DNA from: Apodemus sylvaticus
Lineage: Eukaryota > Chordata > Mammalia > Rodentia > Muridae
Direction of reading: 5' to 3'
Assembly (NCBI RefSeq): GCF_947179515.1
Contig: NC_067485.1
Span: forward strand, 79,790,846-79,854,845
Length of the DNA stretch: 64,000 nt
In this document: piece by piece, positions 1-10,562 of the stretch
Layout: each line of letters opens with the position of its first letter
Position numbering within the stretch: position 1 is the first letter of the stretch
The notes under the pieces: model-generated
Database searches by the model: none
Told to the model about the DNA's origin: nothing
Seen by the model: the letters and a program-made list of their open reading frames with translations, nothing else
Position numbers and translations under genes: made by a program

Positions 1-20
1 CAGGTTGAGAACCGCTCCTG
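1..20 (+). repeat. Terminal scrap of a URR1-type DNA transposon
   Basis: The first 20 bases read like the terminal motif of the rodent hAT-type element URR1 (a 'caggttgagaaccgct' end). The same motif closes the longer URR1 copy near 57520. The rest of the element would lie before base 1. Family assignment is from memory and the piece is very short. Confidence 0.45.
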
Positions 21-510
21 TAAACGAAGGGTACTGGTGCTTACATGTTTAAATGGACTCCACACATGGAAGGCCTGAGTTTAGGGGTTGTGAATGGGTC
101 TTGAGAACAGTGACCACAATAGCCAGTGGATCTCACAACACCAGAATCAAAGTCAGATATGTCCAACCTGTGCTAGAGATATCCAGTGGGTCACACATGT
201 CCCAAGAGAGCTATGACTGTGGTCCAGCACATTTGAAGATGATAATATTATATTGCAATGTTTCAAGGTTACACGGTACTGTAAGATATTTGGGGCTTCC
301 GTGAGTTATCATTCTCATTCTGCCTTAAATGACATCCAAATCTTTCTGACTCCTATTTTATCCTTTTCCTGTTTAATTTGGTCACACCCTATATCTTAGC
401 TGGCTTGCTATAGAAGAGGAAGGAGGGTCACTTCTCACCCAGCAAGAGCTTTCAAGGGATGATTTGACATTGGTGCTCAATTTGGTCCTGTGTGGTGTTA
501 AAATTGGCTG
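21..510. other. Unassigned intergenic sequence
   Basis: No gene, clear repeat or RNA is seen here. The short open frames have no recognisable protein content. Confidence 0.5.
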
Positions 511-718
511 ACGGGGCAGTCAAGGATGTAGCTCAACCGACAGAATGCTTGCCAGGCACACATGAAGCCGTTTGATGTCCAGCACCACATACCAGCTGTG
601 ATGCCAACACTGGGGACATACAGGTAAGAGGATCTGGAGTTTAATATCATGCTTTTGTGCTTAGCAGGTTCAAGGACAGCCTGGGTTACACCAAACAGGT
701 GGGGGAGCAGCAAGACCC
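511..718 (+). repeat. Old B4-type SINE
   Basis: A tRNA/ID-like head ('gatgtagctcaaccgacagaat' region, then 'gcttgccaggcaca') is followed by a B1-like tail with 'gttcaaggacagcctgggtta' and 'agcaagacccc'. An ID head fused to a B1-like tail is the B4 layout. The copy is strongly diverged. Confidence 0.55.
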
Positions 719-1390
719 CAGCACTTGATGCTGGTGGACCATTGTAGGCAGTTCCAGGTCAGATGCTGACCTTCAACTCTCTCAAGTATCTTGCCTCTAA
801 AATCGTACACTGACCACACATGGCCACTGAGCACCTCTACCAACACATTGTAAAGTACAGGACACCTAATATCATCATAGCAGCTATAACCATGTTATTC
901 TTCCTTCGTATTCAGGGTGACAGTCATTGGGGGAACAATGGCACTGATTCACAAGATGAACATTTGATATCCTGAAGCTCCTTCATGGGGAGAGGCTGAG
1001 CTAATAAGGACAGGGAGGTTGTTGGGAAGCATGTGCAGACAGGAGGTGTGGGGGCAGTGTCCCAGACCCTAGAGGTGAAGGCATAAGAAGAGGATTGCAG
1101 AAGATCGACCATGAATTGAGAGGGTCAAGGCTCAATGGTCAGGATTAGACAGTTCTACCCGGACAATTAAAGCACAAAGTCCTGGCACAATAACCAGTAC
1201 TCCCTAGCAGTCAGAAGGACGGGACTCACACCTCTGGATGCCTCCCGCAGAAGACATATGGAGCTATCTACCTAAGCACGAGGCCCCTCTTATGGGACCT
1301 CAGGGACAGCCTGGAGATGCAAGCTACTGAATCAATGTGGTCCCCAAATGGTCTATTGCTTTCCTTGTATCCATTCTTTGTTCTGGTGGT
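719..1390. other. Unassigned intergenic sequence
   Basis: I see no supported gene or recognisable element in this stretch. Confidence 0.45.
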
Positions 1391-1391
1391 A

Positions 1392-1462
1392 GTTCCAGGT
1401 AAGGATCGTGAGGTCCAGGCCATGCACTGTACCACTGAGGTACACCCTTAGCACTGCGACTG
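1392..1462 (-). repeat. ID/B4-head SINE fragment
   Basis: On the minus strand the sequence reads as a tRNA-like SINE head ('ggtgtacctcagtggtacagt' type, then 'gcatggcctggacc'). It keeps box A-like and box B-like spacing but is diverged and short. Confidence 0.4.
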
Positions 1463-1544
1463 TTTATCTACAACTCACTTATATGTACTGATAATCTGCT
1501 AGGAGCAGCTTGGATTTAAAAACTGGCACAAAGAGACCTGGTAA

Positions 1545-1645
1545 ATGGCATTGTGCCTATAGTTAGCACTGCATTCTGCACTTAGAGATGTCTCAGCACT
1601 TGAGACACTGAAACAGGGGGATTATAAGTTTAAGGCCAGAGAGTT
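1545..1645 (+). repeat. B1-related SINE fragment
   Basis: A B1-like order is visible: a 'gtgcctatagttagcac' segment, 'gacactgaaacagggggat', then 'agtttaaggccag'. It runs straight into the following (GA)n tract, which may have grown from its A-rich tail. Confidence 0.35.
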
Positions 1646-1701
1646 TCTGCCAGAGTGAGAGAGGGAGAGAGAGGGAGAGGGAAGAGAGAGAAACAGAGAG
1701 G

Positions 1702-1781
<80 letters not shown>

Positions 1782-1800
1782 GACAGACAGAGACAGAGAG

Positions 1801-1850
<50 letters not shown>
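1646..1850. repeat. (GA)n microsatellite, about 200 bp
   Basis: A nearly pure GA/GAGAGG polypurine tract, interrupted by one short CAGACAGACAGAGACAG island near 1780-1800. Open frames across it (Arg-Glu or Leu-Ser repeats) are artefacts of the repeat. Confidence 0.97.
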
Positions 1851-1852
<2 letters not shown>

Positions 1853-1892
1853 TCTCTCGATACGAGAGATAACACCATTAAAACCTACACTG

Positions 1893-1968
1893 ATCTAGGG
1901 CTCCAGGTGCAGCTAAGCAGGAAGACACTTTCCCAGCATGCACAAGGCCTGGGTTCCAGCACTGAAAT
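1893..1968 (+). repeat. ID-like SINE (tRNA-derived)
   Basis: 'Agctaagcaggaagacactt', 'cccagcatgcacaaggcctg' and 'ggttccagcactg' follow the ID/B4 head with recognisable A and B boxes. It is decayed and is not a tRNA gene. Confidence 0.5.
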
Positions 1969-2084
1969 CAGTTATTAATACGTAAAAATGAAACTTCTGT
2001 TTAGAAGGAAATGGGTTGCAGTATGTTCCTCAATTAGTATGCCCTTTCCTGGCATACATGAAGCCCTAAGTAACAAGTTCAAAG

Positions 2085-2225
2085 CTATTCTGAGCTATAT
2101 AAGACCCATTTCAAAAACCAACAATGTAAAGGCACATACCTATAATCTCAACAACTCACAGAGGGATGAGGCAGGAGGATTGAAGTTAAGGCCAACCTGG
2201 ACAGCACAGAGAATTACTGTCTTAG
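2085..2225 (+). repeat. B1/B4-like SINE fragment
   Basis: The order 'aaggcacatacctataatct', 'gaggcaggaggattgaagtt', 'aaggccaacctggac' resembles an old monomeric B1 or B4 tail. It is degraded. Confidence 0.4.
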
Positions 2226-2848
2226 AAGAAAACAGTGGTGTTTGGGGGAGAACTTTTACATTTCCTTGACAAGGATGGTCTCTTCCCATTCAGAAGGAAA
2301 ATTCCATATTGCAGGAAACTTGGGTATTTCCTATGAATGTCCCCTATAGGATTGCCCTGTTGAGGGGCTGTTGGGATTTTATCAGCTAATGTTTATATCC
2401 ATTAGTTCTGAGTGATTGCTGTAACAAACCTTATATTTCACCCTGACTTCGGACTTTAATTCTCATACCTCAGACCTCCCAGTGTATATTCAAGTCCCTG
2501 AGAGCACTAGCCTCCAGGCAACCTGCTAGGACTCGGGCAATGGCAGCTCCCTCTTCTTCAGCCTTGACCTCCCAAGTTTATGGAGGAGAATTAAAATGAG
2601 GATTTGGGTTTGTTGTTGAGAGGTCAAGTCTAGAAGTTGTATACATCACTTCAGTTTACATTTCATAGCCACAGCTTGGTCATGTAGCCTAATGCTAAAA
2701 AAAACCTCAAATATGCTCCAGCCATGGACACAAAAAAGAGAGTCATTTCCATGGTGGCCACCATAAAGAGCACACTGTGCCTTATGCCCAAGGCTAAAGA
2801 TCTTCAGAGTCCTGGGAAGGGCATGGTTTAAGTGTGTGTGGGGGCACA
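2226..2848. other. Unassigned intergenic sequence
   Basis: No gene or clear repeat is seen. A minus-strand open frame at 2646-2855 shows no recognisable protein. Confidence 0.45.
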
Positions 2849-2862
2849 GCGCCATCTGCTGC
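2849..2862 (-). promoter_or_regulatory. CTCF-like motif (13 of 14 positions)
   Basis: The minus strand reads GCAGCAGATGGCGC. The usual CTCF core is CCASYAGRKGGCRS, and only the first base differs. It has the same orientation as the exact motif at 12822. Binding is inferred from sequence only. Confidence 0.5.
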
Positions 2863-3009
2863 TCAGGAAAGGGAACTGGCAGAGGGTTGCACTGGACCTG
2901 GGAATCAGGTTAGCAGAATCAGAAAATGATGCTACTAAGCTCAAATCTTAACTGGTTTGAAAACCACGGATATTCATACAGCTGAGTTTTTTCTTTTTTA
3001 AACATACAC

Positions 3010-3425
3010 TACCTGTGTTGGTTAGTATTTCTCAGCTTGACACAAGCTAGAGTAATTTGGAAAGCGGAATCACAATTTGAGAAAATGCCCCATCAGATTG
3101 CGTGTAGGCTAGTCTGTGGGATTGATTTTTTTGGGGGGTGGGGGGTGGGGGAGGTTGTTTGGGTGTTGTTTTACTAAGTAATTAATGTGGACGGGCCCAG
3201 GCCACAGAAGTGGTGTCATCCCTAGGCAGATGATCCAGCACATGGTCTCTGCCTCAGCAGATGGTTCCTGCCTGAAGGTCCTGCCCTTCTTGAGTTCCTG
3301 CCCTGGCTTCTATCAATGGTGGACTTCTACCTGGAAATATAAGGTAAAAGAAATGCTTTCTTCTCCAAGTTGCTTTGGGTCATGGTGTTTTATCCCAGCA
3401 ATAGAAATCCTAAATAAGACACTAA
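3010..3425 (+). repeat. Rodent dispersed repeat, 'cttagttaggg' family
   Basis: Several landmarks match a very common rodent mid-repeat: 'tttctcagcttgacacaagctag', 'gagaaaatgcccc', 'gttcctgccctggcttc', 'cttgctttgggtcatggtgtttt', 'cagcaatagaaatcctaa'. The same landmarks recur in reverse at 5845-6215. I cannot assign the database name. Confidence 0.6.
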
Positions 3426-3701
3426 CAAAACACAGAGAGGATGGAGCACAGGAGTTGTTTGGGTTTTGTTTATCTTCCTTTGAATTTAAACTAGGAAGCA
3501 ATGGAATGAGAATCATGAAGAACACGCGAAGACTCCAACTTAAGAGTAATCTGTGTGACTGTGTTGGGTGATGGAACAATCAACTAGGACAGAAAGATCT
3601 AGATTGAGCTCCAGTTCTTCTCAGTTTTAGGGTGAGGGAACTGGGTGACTTAAATCTTTCCATCAGAGTTGTAAACAAACCATAACACATTTCAAGAGGG
3701 C

Positions 3702-3853
3702 AGTTGATTGGGAGGCATTGGCAGGCAGATTTCTGAGTTCGAGGTCGAGGCCAGCCTGGTTTACAGAGTGAGTTCCAGGACAGCCAGGACCACACAGAGA
3801 AACCCTGTCTCGAAAAGCAAAACAAACAAACAAACAAACAAACAAAAAAAAGA
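3702..3853 (+). repeat. B1 SINE, 5' truncated
   Basis: Contains 'ggcaggcagatttctgagtt', 'gaggccagcctggtttacag', 'gagttccaggacagccagga' and 'gagaaaccctgtctcgaaa', followed by a (CAAA)n tail. The left third of B1 is short or missing. Confidence 0.85.
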
Positions 3854-3859
3854 GGGCAG

Positions 3860-4645
3860 TTGAAGCCAAATGAACATACTGGAGCTCTCTGGGACTGTGT
3901 TTTTTTGGTTTTTTTAAAATTGTTTTGTTTTCTTTTTTTTTAAAAAAAATCTAAATTCCTATGATATGATTCCCATACCTAAAACATCTGCCACTTAAGA
4001 GATTATGAATATGTTAGAGCATATATAGAGCCCTCCTGAATGTGCTGGTATCTCAATAAAAGATACTCACAGGAGCTCTTTGCCCTTCACCCTGTGCACA
4101 CACAGTTAAGAAGGCACCATCAGCTCACCAAGCCTGACAGAGACTTGATCCTGGGCTCCTTGGCCTCCAGAGTTCTGAGAAACAAATCACTGTTATTTAT
4201 AAACCATCCAGCCTATATTATTTTGCTATAGTTTCCCAAACAAAGATGTCAATTTCATGCCCCCTCTGGAGAGTACTATTGTTAGGCCATGTTATGAGAC
4301 AGAGAACAGAGACTCGGGAAGAACTGCAAGTGCGGAAGAAGTGAAACTGTGTCAGGCAAGTAACTGGCCATCAAAGTTAGGGGCTATGTTCTTGTGCCAA
4401 CATGCAGTCCGGCTGCTGGATCAGAACTTTTCCCAGTGTGTGGTCCTGACCTTAGGTGAGCCCTCTCTATTCTCTCCTCTCCTCATTTCTTCCTCCATCT
4501 GGGCATTGATATCAAGATAGTTTTGGAAGCCAAATAGTGACGATGGTGGGGTCTTTTTCTGTGTTGATCTTTGACTTAAAAAATCAAATACACATGTGTG
4601 TATATAAATGTGCACATGCATATATATGTGTGTGTATTTGTGCAT
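3860..4645. other. Unassigned intergenic sequence
   Basis: Includes T-rich runs around 3900-3950. No gene or clear transposable element is seen. Confidence 0.4.
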
Positions 4646-4648
4646 GGA

Positions 4649-4649
4649 T

Positions 4650-4685
<36 letters not shown>
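4649..4685. repeat. (TG)n microsatellite
   Basis: An uninterrupted TG run of about 17 units beside a TA/TG-rich flank. Confidence 0.95.
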
Positions 4686-4686
<1 letters not shown>

Positions 4687-4689
4687 GAG

Positions 4690-4822
4690 TATGCGTGTTA
4701 CATATACATGAGTCAACTTGCAGAAGTCAATTCTCTCCTTTCACCATGTGGATCCTGGGATCAAACTCAGGTTGTCTGGCTTGGTGGCAAGCTCCTTTAT
4801 CCACTGAGCGATCTCACTAGCC
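4690..4822 (-). repeat. B3/B2-family SINE
   Basis: The minus strand reads 'ggctagtgagatcgctcagt', 'aaaggagcttgccaccaagc', then 'gacaacctgagtttgatccc'. This is the tRNA-derived head of the B2/B3 group. The (TG)n next to it sits where the tail would be. Confidence 0.8.
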
Positions 4823-5014
4823 TGACCCTTTACTCTTGAAATAGATCTGCACCCAAACTTATATCCTATCTCCTGCCTTAGAACACCTCACCTGTGCCAT
4901 TACATAGATGAGAAGTAAAAGTTTATTGGCTGAGTCCATGGAATCTGAAAACCTCTGTCACACCAATCAAGCAAATGGAGAACTCTCTACATCTGCTTAA
5001 TAACTTTGGGAGCC

Positions 5015-5122
5015 CTTGTGGTGTGTGTCCTGATAATCTTAGCTGAGGCAGGAGGCAGAGGCAGAGGGATCTCAGGTTCTAGGACAGCTTGGATTATAGA
5101 AAGAGACCCTGGCTTTTAAATA
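5015..5122 (+). repeat. B1-related SINE fragment
   Basis: 'Gtcctgataatcttagctga', 'ggcaggaggcagaggcagag', 'gttctaggacagcttgga' and 'aaagagaccctgg' follow the B1 order with many changes. Confidence 0.5.
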
Positions 5123-5454
5123 GACCTGTCAAGTCTCATGTGTGGTTCTGAGGATATAGTGTGAAATGTTTCAGAAAGTCAAACAATTGGAAAGAACAGG
5201 TCTTTATGGTGCTTTTCAAGCACTGGAAACCCTTCCTCTCCATGAAGCAGAGAGCCAAGGTCCAGAGACACTCAGTCCCATCTCTCTGTTGAACTGCCTT
5301 TTCTATGTGGGCTTTGGTTGAGTGAGAAATATTACAGGCCATGCTTTTATGAAATCTATTAGGTTACTTTCCTAAAAAAGAGACTGAAGATATTATTTAG
5401 TAATCATGCAACCTCATCTCAAAGATATATTTCAAAAGGAATATGTGTCAATGT

Positions 5455-5648
5455 CAGGCTGGGCAGTGGTGGTGCATGCCTTTAATCACAGCACTTGGGA
5501 GGCAGAGGCAGTCAGATTTCTGAGTTCAAGTCCAGGCTGGTCTGCACAATGAATTCCAGGACAGCTAGGGCTATATAGAGAAACCTGTCTTGAAAAATAA
5601 CAACAACAACAACAACAACAACAATACAACAACAACAACAACAACAAA
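5455..5648 (+). repeat. B1 SINE with (CAA)n tail
   Basis: Full B1 order: 'gctgggcagtggtggtgcat', 'gcctttaatcacagcacttg', 'ggaggcagaggcag', 'gagttccagg'-like block, 'gagaaacctgtcttgaaa'. The tail has expanded into (CAA)n to 5648. Confidence 0.93.
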
Positions 5649-5844
5649 AGGATATGTCAATGTCTTAACATAACAAATGTGTGGTCCTAACATAAGGAAC
5701 AATTCTTCTATTGAGCAACTGGCCTCTTTTAATCTGATGAGTAACCAGTCAGGTTTCCCTTTTTGCAATGGTTGCTAAGAAGCTTAAAGTCAAATGTGTG
5801 GCCCGTGCATTGCATGTACAAAGGAAAACACAGTGTGTTTTTTG

Positions 5845-6215
5845 TGTCTCAGTCACGGTTACCATTGCTGTGATGAAACCCCAAACCAAAGCAAGTTAGG
5901 ATGGAAAGGGCTTGCGTGACTTACACTTCCACAATGTAATCCATCATTGGAGGAAGTCAGGACAGGAACTCATACAGGGCAGGAACCTAGAGGCAGGAGC
6001 TGATGCAGAGGCCATAGAGGAGTGCTGCCTGCTGGCTTGCTCTCCAAACCATGCTCAGCCTGATTTCTTATAGAACCCAGGACCACCAGCCCAGGGATGG
6101 CCCCACCCACGATGAGCTGGGTCCTTCCATCACCAGCCATTAAATAAGAAAATGCCTTACAGCCAGATCTCATGGAGGCCTTTTCTCAATTGAGGTTCCT
6201 TCCTTTTTTATAACT
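5845..6215 (-). repeat. Rodent dispersed repeat, 'cttagttaggg' family, reverse
   Basis: 'Accattgctgtgatgaaacc', 'gaagtcaggacaggaactca', 'ggcaggagctgatgcagagg', 'tatagaacccaggaccacca' and 'aagaaaatgccttacag' are landmarks of the same family as 3010-3425, on the opposite strand. It contains no gene. Confidence 0.65.
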
Positions 6216-6351
6216 CTAGTTTTATGACCTAAGAATTACCAGTGCACTTCGTATATATGTGTGATATAAGAACATGTACATATTGTACATGTGTGTACAT
6301 ACATGTGGAGATGAGATGCCAACATTCTCGTCATTTTTAGTTGCTCTCCAT

Positions 6352-6583
6352 TCTGGTTTTTGAGACAGGGTCTCTGATTGAACCTGGAGCTCATGGAGTC
6401 TGATAACAGGTTGACCAGGGAGCTCCAAGGAGCCTCCTCTCTCTGCCCTCCCCCAACACTCACCTGATGCTGGAGCTACAGAAGTGCTATCACACTTAGC
6501 TTTTCCTGCAGGTGCTGGGGAGCCAAACTCAGAGCTTGTGCTTGCAAGGTAAGCACTGTCCTGACAGCATCTCCCCAGACCCA
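6352..6583 (-). repeat. B4-type SINE
   Basis: Read on the minus strand it has a B4-type head ('ggagatgctgtcaggacagt', 'gcttaccttgcaagcacaag') and a B1-like tail ending in 'cagagaccctgtctcaaaaa'. Confidence 0.65.
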
Positions 6584-6689
6584 GCATGAGTGCACTGCTA
6601 CCAACTGCACCACATCCTATGTCCTGGCTCTTGCTAGTCTTGAGTTTTAAACAAGCACAACTGGGTTTTTTGTTTGTTTACTTGGTTGG

Positions 6690-6862
6690 TTGTTTGGCTT
6701 TTGGTTTGTTTTTGTTTTTGATTTTTGAGACAGGGTTTCTCTATGTAGCCCTGGCTCTCCTGGAACTAAAGCTATAGACCAGGCTGGATTAGAATTCATA
6801 AATCCTCCTGCCTCTGCCTCTCAAGTTCTGGGATTAAAGGTGTGTGCCACCTCTACCTGGCA
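6690..6862 (-). repeat. B1 SINE
   Basis: 'Tttttgagacagggtttctc', 'tatgtagccctggctctcct', 'tagaccaggctgg', 'cctgcctctgcctctcaagt' and 'gggattaaaggtgtgtgcca' are a complete B1 in reverse, preceded on the plus strand by a TTTG-rich tail from 6661. Confidence 0.95.
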
Positions 6863-7328
6863 CAATGTGGTTTTATATTACACTTTCTTATAGAGTCTTA
6901 AATATTTTTGTACCAAATTAAAAGAAAAAGATTTTTTCGGCCCCGTCTTATATTTGATTTTCAAGTATAGTCCATCTCCAGTCTGCCTGTATTCTCCACG
7001 AAAACAAAACAGTCCTGGCCCTGTGTGCCACTGACCTTAGTCTAGGCCAATCTGAATGGCTTCCATGGAGGAGTATGAATGTGCACAGCGGCATGCAGTC
7101 CTCATAACCCTTTCGTGGCTACAGGCAAAGAAACTGAACCAATCATGTCTAAGTAGTTACATCAAAGAAACACAAGCAGTAAAATGGACCTGGAATTGAA
7201 AACTTAATCACTGGGTTCCACAGTCTGCTCTACACACTGGACTATACCACCTCTGTGAAGCACAAAGGGAACTCTAGAGCACACTTTGTTAGAGATTCTG
7301 GTATGAGTGTTCTAAGATAGTGACTGAG
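6863..7328. other. Unassigned intergenic sequence
   Basis: No gene or recognisable element is seen in this stretch. Confidence 0.4.
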
Positions 7329-7505
7329 AAGGCTGGAGAGATGGCTCAGCAGTTAAGAGCACTGACTGCCCTTCCAAAGGTTCTGAGTTCAAATCCCAAC
7401 AACCACATGGGGGCCCACAACAATCTGTAATGAGATCTGATGCCCTCTTCTCTTGTGTCTGAAGACAACTACAGTGGACTTACATATAATAAATAAATAA
7501 ATCTT
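7329..7505 (+). repeat. B2 SINE
   Basis: Near-consensus B2 head ('ggctggagagatggctcagc', 'agttaagagcactgactgc'), then 'ttctgagttcaaatcccaac' and 'aaccacatgggggcccaca'. It ends in an (AAAT)n tail with AATAAA-type hexamers. The head carries the internal RNA polymerase III promoter boxes. Confidence 0.96.
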
Positions 7506-7640
7506 TGGGCTGGAGCAAGCAAGTCAGAGTGAGCAGAGGTCCTGAATTCAATTCCCAACAACCACATGATGGCTCACAACCAGCAGTACAGCTACAGTGC
7601 ACTCATATACATAGAATAAATAAACACATCTTTAAAAAAA
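7506..7640 (+). repeat. Second, truncated B2 SINE
   Basis: Directly abuts the previous B2. It has 'gggctggagcaagcaagtca', 'gtcctgaattcaattcccaa', 'caaccacatgatggctcaca' and an A-rich AATAAA tail. The head is shortened. Confidence 0.85.
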
Positions 7641-7712
7641 AGATAGTGATAGAGAGTAGACTGAGACTGGGAAAGGAGGAACAGACTCAAATGTTTTTAT
7701 ATAATACAATGT

Positions 7713-8045
7713 TGTCTTAGTTAGGGTTTCATTGCTGTGAAGAGACACCATGACCATGGCAAGTCTTGTAAAGGACAGCATTTAACTGGGGCTGGCTTAC
7801 AGGTTCAGAGGTTCAGTCCGTTGTCATCATGGTGGGAAGAACAGCAGTATCCAGGAAGGCGTGGTACTGGAGGAGCTGAGAGTTCTACAAGAGAGCTTCT
7901 TGTTCTGAAGGCAACCTGGAAAAAACTGGCTTCCAAACAGGATGAGAGTCTCAAAGTCCACCCCGACAGCAGCACACTTCCTCCACAATTCCTAATAGTG
8001 CCACTCCTTGGGCCAAGTGTATACAAACCACCACAGATGCTAAGT
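7713..8045 (-). repeat. Rodent dispersed repeat ending in 'cttagttaggg'
   Basis: Begins 'tgtcttagttagggtttcat', then 'tgctgtgaagagacaccatg' and later 'gttcagtccgttgtcatcat'. This is a common murid mid-repeat related in its end to those at 3010 and 5845. Family name not assigned. Confidence 0.6.
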
Positions 8046-8350
8046 CCTAGTTGTCAGCTTGATCAATAATAAACAGGTAGGAGGTTGGTATAGTGTGCCT
8101 CTGGGTGTGTCTATGAGGGCATTTTTATAGGCAGATTCTAACGGTGCTGACTTAATCATGGGAAGTGTTGAAAAGTGGGAGGTGGGCCTCACAGAAGAAA
8201 TGGATCCCTGCAGGAATGTCCTCGGGGACTGGTTTTACCCTAGTCACCCCTGCTTGTGCTCCCTTTCCTCTGCTTCCTGTTGTCGTGAACTTCTCTGTTT
8301 GCCACAGCCCCTCTGCCCTGGTAGATGATAGCTCTGAAACTGAGAGCCAA
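8046..8350 (+). repeat. Related rodent dispersed repeat
   Basis: 'Gttgtcagcttgatcaataa', 'gtgcctctgggtgtgtctat', 'gagggcatttttataggcag' and 'tgacttaatcatgggaagtg' match a second common murid mid-repeat that often starts with the 'cagcttgaca' type end. No gene. Confidence 0.5.
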
Positions 8351-8371
8351 CATCCATCCTCCCCCCACCCT

Positions 8372-8545
8372 TAAGGTTTCTTTATGCATGTGAGCACACT
8401 GTTATTCTCTTCAGATACACCAGAAGAGGGCATGGGATCTCACTACAGATGGTTGTGAGCCACCATGTGGTTATGGGGAATTGAACTCAGGACCTGTGGA
8501 AGAGCAGTCAGTGCTCCTAACTGCTGAGCCATCTCTCCAGTCTGA
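8372..8545 (-). repeat. B2/B3 SINE carrying a CTCF-like core
   Basis: The minus strand has 'gactggagagatggctcagc', 'agttaggagcactgactgct' and the B2/B3 body. Within it, 8418-8431 on the plus strand reads CCAGAAGAGGGCAT, a 12 of 14 match to the CTCF core. Such motifs inside B2/B3 are known to seed CTCF sites in rodents. Confidence 0.88.
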
Positions 8546-8979
8546 TCCTCCTCTTTTAAAGTTGTGTCTTTCAGCTGTGTGGTCATTGGAACTAGAAAGC
8601 TAACACATGTCTAATAAAGTCAGCAAAATAGAGGCTAGAAAGGCAGCACATTTAAGCAGAAGAATGTAAATATATAAATATAAGCATCTGTTAAAACAGG
8701 AATTAACTTTTAATCATATAATGTTCCTCCATTGACCTCAGGAAGGCCTAAATGTTGTCTATGGTTATATCTAGTTACTTTCTTTGTGTGCCTTACTGTC
8801 AAAATTTTAACTTTTTGGAATGCTCTGGACAAAGCAGACAAAATCCTATTATAAAGACAGTAAAGCCTGAGAGCTCACTGCAGGGATGTTCTCCTGCAAT
8901 CACAAGCAATAAGCTTTATTCTGTATATATGGGTGTGTATATGCACATATGTCAGTGCACATACACTATACACATATGT
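8546..8979. other. Unassigned intergenic sequence
   Basis: AT-rich sequence without a supported gene or element. Confidence 0.4.
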
Positions 8980-9080
8980 TGGTACCTGGTATTCATAGAG
9001 ACCAGAGATGTCAGATCCTCTGGAAATACAATACAGATGGTTGTGGGCTACCATGTGGGTGCTAGAAGCAGCCACGGAAC
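8980..9080 (-). repeat. B3 SINE fragment
   Basis: 'Gagaccagagatgtcagatc', 'tacagatggttgtgggctac' and 'catgtgggtgctagaagc' are the B3 body in reverse. The tRNA-like head is missing. Confidence 0.7.
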
Positions 9081-9149
9081 CATACATTGAGGCCCCCAAA
9101 ATTTGCATTTTTGATACCGACACCAAATGGACTCTCTTACATTAAAAGA

Positions 9150-9345
9150 AAGCATGGGGGCTTATGGGATTGCTCAGCAGTTACTGCTCTTGCAGAGGAC
9201 TCAGGTTCAGTTTCCAGAAACCAGATGTTCTGGTTCCAGGGGATCCCATGCTGCCTTTTGACCTCCATGGGCAGCAGGCTCACTTATGGTGCATATGTGT
9301 AGGCTAACACATAAACATACATATAAAAATAAATACTTCTTAGAG
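9150..9345 (+). repeat. B3-like SINE
   Basis: 'Ggcttatgggattgctcagc', 'agttactgctcttgcagagg', 'actcaggttcagtttccag', later 'ctgccttttgacctccatgg' and an 'ataaaaataaatac' tail. This matches the B3 order on the plus strand. Confidence 0.75.
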
Positions 9346-9832
9346 CAAGTCGATTTTGCTGAGTCAGGCTTCTCCTCCTTCATTTCTTCTCTGCAAGTGC
9401 TTAATGAGATCAGAGCTGTAATCCCCAGTCTGGCTTTGCTGCCTGGCTATCTTTAGTGTAGGCTAAAGAATATTAACCATGTTTGTGCTTTGGAAGTAAA
9501 ATGTAAAGATAATTCTTCTCAGTGTTCTCCACTAATTTACTGCTAACCACTTGTCAGCCCAGAAAACATCCCACTGTGTCCACAGGCCAGCTGCTCCTCC
9601 CTCAGCCCCTCTAGTCTGTGTTCACAGGACATCCTTCAGAGGTCTCGCAGCATCTGGGCATGGGGACAAATTCTGAAACAAAGCTTGAGATGTGAAGGCA
9701 GAAGGAATCGAGAGTTCAAAGTCACCCTCCTTTACAGAGTGAACCTTGAGACCTGCCTACAGTGCATGAGACAGATCTGAAAGAAAAAATAAGGAAAATG
9801 TACCAATAAGCAAACATGTCTCTGCAGTCTAA
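9346..9832. other. Unassigned intergenic sequence
   Basis: No supported gene. A short SINE-like phrase ('agagttcaaagtcaccctcc') near 9711 is too degraded to call. Confidence 0.4.
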
Positions 9833-9841
9833 TGTGATATA

Positions 9842-9882
<41 letters not shown>

Positions 9883-9886
9883 CACA
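9833..9886. repeat. AT palindrome, potential cruciform
   Basis: 'tgtgata' followed by (TA)n with a single 'tac' break in the middle, then 'tatcaca', makes an almost perfect 54-bp inverted repeat. Such tracts can extrude hairpins. No gene context. Confidence 0.85.
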
Positions 9887-10108
9887 TATATTTTTCCATC
9901 CAATATTTTAATTATTCACATATGTGACAATATATACTTGATGTTCATATATATGTCACAATGTATGTGTGTGTGTGTGTGTATGTGGGTACATATGTGT
10001 GTATCCTCTTGCCAGGCAAGAATTGCAAGAATTGAGTCTTCCATATATGTACTGTGTCTGGCATCTCAATAATAGGGCACAGAAGTGGATGTTGAACTAA
10101 TAAATTCA

Positions 10109-10113
10109 GGAAA

Positions 10114-10170
<57 letters not shown>

Positions 10171-10206
10171 AAAAGAAAAAGAAAAAGAAAAAGAAAAAGA
10201 AAAAGT
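10109..10206. repeat. (GAAA)n then (GAAAAA)n tract
   Basis: About 15 GAAA units shift at about 10170 to five GAAAAA units, all polypurine. The unit change suggests slippage inside an A-rich SINE tail, though the parent SINE is not clear. Confidence 0.95.
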
Positions 10207-10467
10207 GAATGCCTCTCAAATAGGTCAGCCTTTGTTTAGGATAATATTTCTCTGTGAAGTCTCTGGCTTTGCATGTTGTGTATGCTGGTCCTGGTTCTGG
10301 GGATGCTGAGACAGGAAAATCAAGACTTTCAGGCCAGGCTGGACAAAGGAGAAATAGGTCTTACTGTCCTCACCTTAGACCCCTGAACTTATTGCTTAAA
10401 ATGTCAACTCTTTAATCACAATTTCTAGAATTATACCTTTTATTTCTTTTTTAATATAGAGGTCCTA

Positions 10468-10562
10468 CAACATTACCTTGGCTGGTCCTGAGATGTTGAA
10501 CGCAAGCTATCCTCCAGTGTCAGCTCAAGTGCCAGGATTCCAGGCATGTGCCTTGCACCCAG
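10468..10562 (-). repeat. B1-related SINE fragment
   Basis: 'Ccttggctggtcctgagatg', 'aagctatcctccagtgtcag' and 'ccaggattccaggcatgtgc' follow an old B1 in reverse. A B1-like phrase on the plus strand at about 10285-10345 may be a companion piece. Confidence 0.4.

Noticed and set aside
1630..1978. Open frames with Arg-Glu or Ser-Leu repeats on both strands
   Set aside because: They are frames through a (GA)n tract. No start context or flanking coding sequence supports a gene.
3010..8350. LTR retrotransposon or endogenous retrovirus
   Set aside because: The mid-repeats here have no paired LTRs, primer-binding site or gag/pol wording. They are common dispersed rodent repeats.
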